The translations under genes were made by a program, and so were the position numbers. Below are positions 1 through 9,000 of a DNA stretch of 15,516 nt, piece after piece. The first letter of the stretch is position 1. Each line of letters begins with the position of its first letter. The stretch comes from Myxococcales bacterium (GTDB lineage: Bacteria > Myxococcota_C > UBA6777): positions 1-15,516 of the forward strand of contig JALTMC010000474.1 of assembly GCA_027005175.1 (NCBI GenBank), written 5' to 3'. Below the pieces are notes generated by a model. The model was given only the letters and a program-made list of their open reading frames with translations. It ran no database searches and was not told the origin of the DNA.

Positions 1-359
1 GAACATAAGTCTCTATCGTCCGGTATCTCATGGCTTTGACACCGTCTTTGGGGTGGTTTCTTTTGGATTATGCCGCAGACGAGGTGCGTGAAAATAGAGG
101 CACAGTGCCCCAATTCTTCCCTTGTCGCAAGGGGGGGCGAGAATCTCGGTTCTGTGAGGGGGCGGGGGGCGACGATATAGCTCATCACACAGTCAATGAT
201 GAGTTACAAGCTATCAATGACAACGGAGACGGCCTCCTTCTCGCAAAGGGACCGGAGGCTCTCAGTGCTGTGGGGTGTCGGGGTTTGCATGCTGTAGCAG
301 AACGTTCGTCAAGCTTGTGGGCGAAGTAATTCCATCGCTTTTCGTAGGAGAGGTGACGG
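1..359. other. Intergenic 3' flank, no recognisable gene
   Basis: No credible coding region is seen on either strand. The short open frames here lack a Shine-Dalgarno sequence and any family pattern. The stretch lies downstream of the minus-strand surface-protein locus. It contains G-rich runs and several small inverted repeats, including CCCTTG/CAAGGG at 119-133, GGCAC/GTGCC at 99-109 and GCCTCC/GGAGGC at 232-259. No RNA gene was recognised. Confidence 0.5.
91..133 (-). terminator. Possible intrinsic terminator of the giant surface-protein locus
   Basis: Read on the minus strand there are two successive hairpins. The first is a perfect 6-bp stem with a 3-base loop (119-133). The second is GGCAC-T-GTGCC (99-109), followed directly by a T-rich stretch (TCTATTTT, complement of 91-98). 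The position, about 230 bases past the stop codon at 360, suits the end of the minus-strand transcript. The stems are short and the T-run is interrupted, so this is a weak candidate. A third inverted repeat at 232-259 has a 16-base loop and no T-run. Confidence 0.3.
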
Positions 360-3095
360 TTATTGTTGGAGGTGGCGGCGGTTGGTGAAGAGAGCGAGGA
401 CTCCAAAGAGGAGGAGGAAAACGGGTAGCATGGGGGTAGAGGTTTGGTTGCAACCACAGCCTTCGGGAGGAGCGGGGAGATCACCTAGAGGCTGCTCGGG
501 TTTGTTTTCCGTTCCACTGTTTTTGTCGTTACTTCCAGAGTCGTCTTGGGTGACATCTTCCTTGCTGGTATTGTCTTTGTTGGCTTCGTCAACCGTTGAT
601 TCTTGGGAAGTGCCACCGTCAGCTTCTGTCACATTTTCAGAGAGTGTTTCGCTCGTGGGTTCAGAGGTGACTTCTTCTTCTGGTTGTGGGCGTCGATAAC
701 AGTCGCCATTGCGGCAAATCTCATCCGAGGGGCATTGGATACGAAGACAGGGATCATCAATGCATTTGCCAGAGGAGTTCTCACAAATGCGGCCTTTTCC
801 GCAGGTCACATTGCCACACTTGGTTTTTTCGCAAGAGCCGTCTTTGCAGTATTCATCGGCCAGGCATTGGACACCAGCACACTTGTTGATCTCGCATTTT
901 CCGGATCTACAGATCTCATCGGACTGACATCGTACGCTAGAGCAAGACTTGATACAGTTTCCATTGCGACAGAATTCACGGGTTCCGCACTGTTTTCCGC
1001 TGCATGCATCCACTTCACATTTTGCCTTGACACAGATCTGATCTATGGGGCAACCGTTGGTATAACAGTTATCTTCAACACATGTACCAGCGCGGCATGT
1101 CTCTCCGGACTTGCAGGCAGGGTCACAGGTATCACCGTAGCAGTTTCCAGCGCGACAACTTGCGTTGGCTGTTGTACAAGTGACGTAGTTACAAGGATCG
1201 TCAATGCAATTTCCTGTGGGAATATCACAGATACGGCCTTTGCCGCACTTCACCGTTTTACACTTGTCGGTGATGCAGGTGGCGTCGTAGCAGATCTCAC
1301 CACTCGGACATGTTTTGCCTGCACATTTATCAGCTTCACAAGTACCTTTGTTACAGATCTGGTCCTTGGCACAGGTGACACCAGCGCAGGTCTTGATGCA
1401 TTTGCCAAGGCGGCAGAATTCACCACTGGAGCATGTTTTTCCGGCACACAAGTCGGCCTCACAGACTCCGGCACGACAGATCTGTTTGGCAGGGCAACCG
1501 GTGGTGTAGCAATTGTTTTCGACACAGCTATTCCCGACACAGCGTTTGCCTGTGGGACAGGCGGGTTGGCAAGGTGAAGTGAAGCAGTTTCCGCGACGAC
1601 AGAGTTGGGAGCCGGGACATTGTACACCCCAACATGGGTCGTCGATGCAATTTCCGGATGCTGAATCACAGATACGTCCGGTGCCACAGACCACCTTGGC
1701 ACACTTGTTGGTTTGGCAGGTGCCGGCAATGCAGATCTGGTCTTTGGCACATTGTTTACCGGCACATGGATCTTTCCCACAAACCCCTTTGTTGCAGATC
1801 TCACCAGACTGGCAGCTTACGCTTGCACAGGTCTTTATGCATTGTCCACCTGAACAGAATTCACCGGCACTACATCGTATACCTGTGCAGGGGTTTGCTT
1901 TGCATGAGTTGTTCAAGCAGATCTGACCTGAGGGGCAACCGTAGGTATAGCAGTTGTCTTCACGGCAGTAGTTTCTATAGCAGACAAATCCTTTGGGACA
2001 TGTTGCGGCACAAGAGTAGGCGTAGCATGTACCACTTCGGCAGTATTGTGCGCGGCTTGGGCATGTCACATTGTAACAAGAGTCGTAGACACAGGTTCCT
2101 GTGGCAGTGTCACAGACACGACCCTTGGGACATGTCTTTCCAGTACATGGGTTGGTGATACACTTGCCGTTGCTGCAGATCTCTCCAGACTTGCAGGATA
2201 CACCGGCACATGAGTGCTTTCGGCAGCTACCTTGGATACAGATCTCGCCTTGGTTGCAGGTGATAAGAGCACATGACTTGATACATTGTCCCTGCCAGCA
2301 ATACTCTGTGGAAGCGCACTGCTTTCCAGCACAGGGGTTCGCGACACAGTGCCCTTGTACACACATTTGACCGGTTCCACATCCGAAAGTGTAGCAGTTG
2401 TTTTCAACACACTGTCCGTTGGCGCAGACACGTCCGGACGGGCAGGTTTGGGAGCAGGTCGACTTATAACAGCTGCCGTTGCGGCAGATCTCTCCTGTGG
2501 GACAGGAGACTACGTTACAGGGGTTGTCGTAGCATTTGCCTGTGGAGTAGTTGCAGAGTTGGCCTGCAAGACAGTTTACCTTGGTGCAGTTATTCTTGAT
2601 GCAAGAGCCATTCACACACACTTCATCGCTCTGACAGGATTTCCCGCTGCATGGGTTGGTCTCGCACTTTCCATCTCTACAAAATTGACCTGTGGAGCAA
2701 GTGACTGTGGCACAACTCTTTATACATTGACCGTTGCGACAGAACTCACCTGTTGCACAGGATTTACTGGCGCATGGGTTTTGTACACATTGTGAGTTTT
2801 GACAAACTTGACCTGTGGGGCATCCGAAGAAATAGCAATTGTTGGGAACGCAATAACCGTAATTCCAGCAGCGTTGGCCTGAGGTACAGCGACCGCCGCA
2901 GAGGTCCGAGTAACAGGACCCGTTGCGGCAATAGTCGCCGCTTGGGCAGGTGACATAGGCGCAGCGGTCATCGATGCATTTGCCGGTAGATGCTTCGCAA
3001 ATGCGGCCCTTGGAGCAGGTGATATTCACGCATTGACTCGGCTTACAAGTGCCCCTCCTGCCAGTGAACTGGGTGAGCTTGAGATATAGATCCAA
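360..3095 (-). CDS. Cysteine-rich repeat protein with MYXO-CTERM anchor (frame-shifted C-terminal part of the giant surface protein)
   Basis: The 911-residue open frame has three parts. Residues 17-799 form a Cys-rich array of 37 mini-repeats, about C-x4-C-x5-C-x4-C each, about 21 residues apart (about 151 Cys in the whole frame). Residues about 800-878 are an acidic Ser/Thr/Asp/Glu linker. The C-terminus is a MYXO-CTERM-type signal: Gly-Cys-Gly-Cys at 879-882, hydrophobic segment about 890-903, Arg-Arg at 906-907. In Myxococcota such tails are processed near the Cys by myxosortase, leaving the protein surface-anchored. There is no signal peptide and no convincing start. The TTG at 3095 lacks a ribosome-binding site and is only the edge of the open frame. 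GTG at 3029 overlaps the upstream TGA as GTGA, but its nearest AGGAGG is 24 bases away. The first residues encode the remnant of a CARDB repeat in the wrong frame and then the tail of a broken Cys mini-repeat. I infer that this is the C-terminal part of the upstream protein, separated by a one-base frame change. A translationally coupled separate gene is less likely. Confidence 0.75.
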   Translation of the reverse strand: MDLYLKLTQFTGRRGTCKPSQCVNITCSKGRICEASTGKCIDDRCAYVTCPSGDYCRNGSCYSDLCGGRCTSGQRCWNYGYCVPNNCYFFGCPTGQVCQNSQCVQNPCASKSCATGEFCRNGQCIKSCATVTCSTGQFCRDGKCETNPCSGKSCQSDEVCVNGSCIKNNCTKVNCLAGQLCNYSTGKCYDNPCNVVSCPTGEICRNGSCYKSTCSQTCPSGRVCANGQCVENNCYTFGCGTGQMCVQGHCVANPCAGKQCASTEYCWQGQCIKSCALITCNQGEICIQGSCRKHSCAGVSCKSGEICSNGKCITNPCTGKTCPKGRVCDTATGTCVYDSCYNVTCPSRAQYCRSGTCYAYSCAATCPKGFVCYRNYCREDNCYTYGCPSGQICLNNSCKANPCTGIRCSAGEFCSGGQCIKTCASVSCQSGEICNKGVCGKDPCAGKQCAKDQICIAGTCQTNKCAKVVCGTGRICDSASGNCIDDPCWGVQCPGSQLCRRGNCFTSPCQPACPTGKRCVGNSCVENNCYTTGCPAKQICRAGVCEADLCAGKTCSSGEFCRLGKCIKTCAGVTCAKDQICNKGTCEADKCAGKTCPSGEICYDATCITDKCKTVKCGKGRICDIPTGNCIDDPCNYVTCTTANASCRAGNCYGDTCDPACKSGETCRAGTCVEDNCYTNGCPIDQICVKAKCEVDACSGKQCGTREFCRNGNCIKSCSSVRCQSDEICRSGKCEINKCAGVQCLADEYCKDGSCEKTKCGNVTCGKGRICENSSGKCIDDPCLRIQCPSDEICRNGDCYRRPQPEEEVTSEPTSETLSENVTEADGGTSQESTVDEANKDNTSKEDVTQDDSGSNDKNSGTENKPEQPLGDLPAPPEGCGCNQTSTPMLPVFLLLFGVLALFTNRRHLQQ
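699..3047 (-). repeat. Array of 37 four-cysteine mini-repeats, 5 x 7 + 2
   Basis: Each mini-repeat has four Cys in about 20-24 residues. Seven distinguishable types recur in fixed order, giving a super-repeat of about 147 residues (about 440 bp). Type a has the long Gly-Arg-Ile-Cys...Gly-Asn-Cys-Ile-Asp-Asp loop. Type c has a short x3 first spacing. Type d has Asn-Cys-Tyr-Thr-x-Gly-Cys. Type e has Glu-Phe-Cys...Cys-Ile-Lys. Five complete super-repeats are followed by one a and one b unit. The array opens with only the last Cys of a g-type unit. Confidence 0.85.
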
Positions 3096-6000
3096 GTGTC
3101 GAAGCCCACCGCATTTCCACCTACTGCCGAACGTGTTGTGTCAATGTCATTGTTGCGTACAGGGACAGTGATGGTCAGTAATCCCCCTTCTTGGGGGCTT
3201 TTGTTGTTGACGGACAGTGAACCGTTGGTCAACAAATTGGAACGCAACTGGTTGACGCCGAGTGGTGCAGAATGGCCCAGTTGGTAGGAGCGATTATCCT
3301 TCTCATCCGATTCGTTTCGGACGTTGTTGGCAGAGTCAACAAAAGCATGCACCCAGTAGTTGCCATTAAAGCTGCTTGGGACAGTGACACTTACAGTTTT
3401 ACTGGTTTGTCCCAATGCCGTGAGGACACCAACAGAGAAGGTTCCAACCTTGATCGCACGATAGAAGCTGACTGCGTTGGGACCCATGTAGATCGTGACA
3501 GTGAAGCCAACTTGGGCACCGGCCAAGGAAGAGCGAGTGACGTCGGAACCGGCATTGATGATCGGAACTGTGACGTTTATTTTTTGTCCCGCGCGGACCT
3601 GGCTGGCCGACAATGTAATGCGCTGGCTGGTGCGGATATTGGAGCGTTTTTGGTTGACAAAGATCACCGCAGAGTGTGCAGAGACATAGGAGTAGTTGTC
3701 TGTATCATCGGATTCGTTACGCACGCGGTTGGTTGCGTCAACAAATGCATGAACATAGTACTGTCCTGCGTAGTTTTTAGGGATCTTTACCAAAAGCTGG
3801 GCGATGGTCTTCTGACCGGGCTGTAAGGATTGAACATACATCCCACCCAAGTTGACTGCCCCACTCAAACTGGAGGGGTTTTTCCCGAGATAGACACGCA
3901 CATAGTGTGTGATGGGAGTACCTTCGATGGCATTCAAGGTCTCTCGGATGCCCTTGTTTTCAATGGGAATATTTACATCGATATACTGACCTGATGTGGG
4001 GGCACTGTTGGAAACAAAAAGCCCTGCATATGTCTTTAAATTGGAACGGCTATGAGTGATCGTAAGGGTTGTGGAGTGTTGGTAGACATAAGAGTAATTG
4101 TCTGCCTCATTTGATTCATTTTTGACATAGTTGTAGTAGCCGTCAGTCCAGGCATGAATGTAGGCTTTGCCTGTGGGGAAATTGGCTGGAATTAATCCTC
4201 GAAGCGAGACAAGACTTCGACCTCCAGCGGGCAACGCATTGACCAGCACTTGGCCCAGGTACTTGGCTCCTGTCAGCGTGTTGTTGGTGCGGCTGAGATA
4301 GACTCGAACATAGAAGGAGCGAGGGCTTCCGGCAATTCCTGTTCGGGTCAGGTCGGCACCATTGTTCCACACAGGAACTGTCATGTTGACATAAGATCCG
4401 TCCGTCGCTGACTTCTTGTCCAGGGTAATCTCTCCACCTGTACGAACATTCGACTTGCTTTGCCCGACGGTGACTTGGGTTGAATGATTGGTGCGATAAG
4501 AGTAGTTGTCCGTTTCGTCCGACTCGTTGCGGATTCGATTGCCATAACCATCTGCAAATGCGTGCAGATAAGCCGTGCCTGCTTTCCAAGTTGTGGGCAC
4601 CCTTACATGGAAGGTCTGAGTGAACTTTTCCTTTGCCTTCAGTACCGGAAGATAGGCACCTATGAGTGTCGCTGCGCCACTTGTTGTTTGTGCTTGTGTT
4701 CCCAGGTAGAGATACAGATAATGGGTTTGAGGGGGACCGTTGACGGCACTTCTTGTGGTGTCTGTGCCATTGTTTTCAACAGTCACACTGACGTCGAAGT
4801 ATTGCCCTGCAATCAGCGATGTTTTGGAAGCTACGATCTTGCTATAAATTCGGAGGTTCGAACGCTTCTGGCGGATCGTGATCGTGAGGGAGTGGCCTGT
4901 TCTGTAGGAGAAGTTATCGTTTTCATCCGACTCATTCTTGATGTAATTGGCATAGCTATCGACAAAGGTGTGTATATAAGCGGTCCCCTTCCAATTGACA
5001 GGGATGGTAAATTGGAAGGGGAGGATAACATGAGCACCACCAGCGAGGGGTTGAATCTGAACTCGTCCGACTCTGCTTGCGCCTGTCAGTGTTCCCGTTT
5101 GTTTTGAAATATAGATATCGACGTAGAAGAGCCGAGCTGTTCCATTCACTTTGTCGGCAGTGACGGCCTGTCCATTGTTATAGATATCAATGGTCGCGGT
5201 GACCTTCTGTCCATCGAAAGGGTTGGCTTGGTTGAGTGTGATGGCTTTGCCTGTTCGCAGGTTACTGGTTCCCGAAGTACTCGGGGGGGCTCCCACCTTG
5301 TCCACTTGAATGGGCAAAGAGTGGTTGTTTGAATACGACCAGTTGTCACCTTCATTCGATTCGTTTTTGACAGTGTTGGTGGCATCCACTTGGACGTGCA
5401 AATACGCAGATCCTGGAGGCCATTTTGTGGGGATCTGTACCCAGAAACTCACGGTATGCGACTCCTTCGGTTTTAAGGAGGGAATCGTGAAGGAGCCGAG
5501 TTTGCTGCCCCCATTGTTGCCAATGACAGGGCTCAGCCACAGATAAACGAGGCTGGTTGTGGATGAACCACGCAGAGCATTTAATGTTTCTTCTTGTCCC
5601 TTGTTTGTGACTTTTGCAGTGACATAGATAAAACTACCAGCTTTTGGGCTGGTGTTGGATGAGGTCACCTTGGCCGAGGTTGCCAAGTTGGAGAAGCTTT
5701 GACTCACCACGAATGTCGTTGAGTGCGAGTGTTGGTAGGAGTAGTTGTCTCCTTTGTTACTTTCATTCCCGATGGCCGAACCAGCATCAAGCACTGCATG
5801 AATATAAGCCTGTCCTGTCGGCCATGTGGCGGGAACGCTAAATTGAATCGTTGCCGTTGCTTTTCCGGATGCCACGAGCGCATCGACGGTGGCTGAACCC
5901 AACTTTGTCGAATCACTCAAACCATTGGCATAACGTCCGATGTATAGATCGACGCGATGCCGAGCGGGTCGGCCACCGATACTGTCTAAGGTTGTGTAGG

Positions 6001-9000
6001 CACCGTTGTTTTCAATATAAACAATTGCTGTCACATTTACGTTGTGGCTTACCGTTGAAGTTGATAGGCTAATCGTCTTGTACGTGAGAAGGTTGGAACG
6101 TTGGATGCTGAGCTGAAGCACGGCAGAGTGGCCATATTGCCACGAGCCGTTGTCTCCTTCGTTGGACTCATTTGTAATGGCATTGTTGGGATCAATCACC
6201 GCATGAATATATGCTGTCTGGGTGGCCCAGTTGGTCGGTATTGTGATCTCTACAATCGCGGAGCTTGTCGCATTCGCGCCCAAGGCCGCAAAGTTGACAG
6301 TTTTGACTTTCACTGCGGAGGTGAGAGCGTTGGGCGATTGGGAGATATACAGATCGACTGTAAATGGTCTGGCTCGACCGTTGTAAGTGTCGCGGGTGAT
6401 ATCATCACCGTTGTTCAACACAGAAAGGTTCACATTGACTCGATCCCCCAGAGCTGCTTTGCTGGGTTTGGCGAGTAACGGGATGTTTGTGCGCAAGTTC
6501 GACGCCCGTGAGCCAATGATAATGGTGGTGGAGAGGTTGGTGTAGAAGCTTATATTGTCCAAGCGATTGTCTTCGTTGCCAACGGCGTTGGCCGGGTCGA
6601 TCTGGGCGTGAAGATAAGCCTTGCCCGACGGCCAGGCTGCAGGAATTCTCGCGTGCCATACCGCTGTCTCGGAAGCCCCTGGTTGCATCGCATAGATGCT
6701 GGTCTCACCAAGATTGACAGCACCTATCAAATTGGTCGCGTTGGGAGCGATGTAGAACCGCACTTTAAAGTTGGCGGCGACTCCATTGAGCTTGTTTAAG
6801 GTCAACTCTTTACCGTTGTTTTGGATGGGGAAGGAGAGAGTGATGGTATCACCTTCGTATGGGGTTTGTTTGTCGCTGCGAACAAGTCCTGTTCCTGCCA
6901 AGTTTGACCATTTGGGGGTCGTCCCAGGTGTGCCTTGTAAGGTGACTTGGACAGAGTGACCGTAGGCATAGGAGTAGTTATCGGTCTCATCGGATTCGTT
7001 CTTGACGTAGTTGGCATAGCTGTCGAGAAAGGCATGAAGATAGATCGGTCCACCTTGTGTCCAGGCAGAGGATGTTGGGATATTGCCCGAGATCTGAATA
7101 CTCTTTTTGGCACCCGCCTTCATGGAATCGATAAGTACACGCTTGATCAGGCTGGCTCCACTTAAGCTGCTGGGGTGTCGTGAAATATAGAGTCCTACAT
7201 AGAAACTGCGTGGGGTGCCACCTACAGCTGTCAAGGTCTCTGCAGTCCCTGCATTTTGAATAGGGATCGTGGCAAGAATGGCTGCACCTTTGCTGTATGT
7301 GTTCGCGTTGGAGGTGAGGTTGCCATAGGTCTTTAAGTTGGAGCGGGTCTGCGTCACATTCAGGACAGCAGAGTGATTGTAGGCATAGGAGTAGTTGTCG
7401 TTTTCGTTGGACTCATTTTTGATACGATTGTAGTAGCCATCAATCCAGGCGTGAACGTACCAACGTGCCGGGTTGGTATTGATCGGGATACGTACATTGA
7501 GTTGGGCTGATGTTGTTTCTCCTGAATGCAGTGGCTTGAGCAACTGTTGTCCCAAATAGACAGCCCTGCTCAGGTCCCCTGAACGTGGTGCGAGATAAAC
7601 TCGGACATAATAGGTGGCGAGGGCTCCATTCACTGAACTTCGTGTGCTGTCGTCACCGTTGTTGATCACAGGGACAGTGACAGTTAGGTATTCTCCGTCG
7701 TTTCGGGTTGCGTGAGAGAGCGTCACAGCTCCAAAGGTGCGCAGGTTGGAGCGACGTCGTATCACCTGGATCTTGGCGGAGTGTCCGTAGACATAAGAGT
7801 AGTTGTCGTTTTCGTTGGTTTCATTCTTGACATAGTTTCCGTAGCCATCGACAAAGGCGTGGATGTAGCTTGTTCCTGTGGCCCATCCCGATGGGATTCT
7901 GGCTCTTATGGTGGCTGTTGCCCGTTCCCCGGCACGTAGAGGATCGAGCCAGGCTCCTGCCAGAAGCGTTGCGCCTGCTAGTGAGCCCGGAGTTTTACTC
8001 AGATAGACATAGACATGGTGACGTGTTGCTGAGCCACCCACAGCGTTGAGTGTTGTCTCATTTCCATTGTTGAGTACAGGCACTTGGATGTTGATATAGT
8101 CGCCGTCTTTGACCGATGATTGAGAGGTCTTGACCACACTGGCTGTGCGTAAGTTTGAGCGACGACTCTCTACCGTGATTGTTGCGGAGTGTCCGTAGAC
8201 AAACGAGTAGTTATCCTCTTCGTTGGTTTCATTCTTGACATAGTTGCCATAGCCATCGACAAAGGCGTGGATATAGCTTGTTCCTGGAGCCCAGCTTTTG
8301 GGCACTTGCACACTCATCTCAGCCGTTGTCTTTTCTTGGGAGTTCAAGGGAGGGACCCAGACACCTTTCAGAAGTGTCGCGCCAGCAAGTGTGCCAGGTA
8401 GCCGACTTAAGTAGAGGTAGACATGGTGCTGAGAGAGGGCACCAGAGCTGTTTCGGGTCCAGTCTGAGCCGTTGTTGATGATGGGTATCGTTACTTTGAC
8501 ATAGTCACCGTCCCGAACTTTTTTGCGGTCAAGGCTAAGTATGCCATTGGTCCGGAGGTTGGAGCGACGGTGCTCGACACGGATGGTTGTCGAGTGGCCG
8601 GTCTGGTAGGACCAGTTATCCGCCTCACTGGATTCGTTGCGTACTCGGTTGGCATAGCTATCGACAAAGACATGGATATAGCTTTGTCCTTGGGGCCAGT
8701 TCTTTGGTATCTTAACGGACCAGGCTGCATCGAGGTTGGCTCCGCCAGCGAGAGCATTGTACAGCCATCCACCAAGACGGCTTGCCCCTGTGATATCCTT
8801 GGGGTTGCGCGATAGATAGGCATGCACATAGAAGCTGATGGGGCTGCCGTTGACCTTGCTGGCGGTAATGACTTGCCCTGCATTATGGATGGGAGCGTAT
8901 ATATAATAAGTTTCCCCGTCACCGACTACAGTTTTGGATACCGTTATCTTGCCACGCAACTTTAAATTCGATAGGCCATTGGTTGTGCCAGGGGTTGTTT

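Noticed and set aside
30-329. 99-codon plus-strand open frame at the left edge
   Set aside because: There is no ribosome-binding site, and its content is low in hydrophobic periodicity and unlike any family I know. It lies in the G-rich 3' flank with hairpins.
603-1577. 324-codon plus-strand open frame with Ala/Thr/Phe-rich, membrane-like translation
   Set aside because: It is the antisense shadow of the Cys-repeat array: Cys codons read backwards give Ala and Thr, and the repeat keeps stops out. No ribosome-binding site or family pattern supports it.
900-2500. Many AGATCT sequences in the Cys array
   Set aside because: They come from the recurrent codons for (Glu/Gln)-Ile-Cys (GAG or CAG, ATC, TGC) in each mini-repeat, so they are not a protein-binding site array.
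3040-3060. Programmed -1 ribosomal frameshift joining the two halves
   Set aside because: The needed shift is -1, but GGA-GGG-GCA is not a good heptameric slippery site for re-pairing, and I see no clear stimulatory hairpin. A base error or mutation is simpler.
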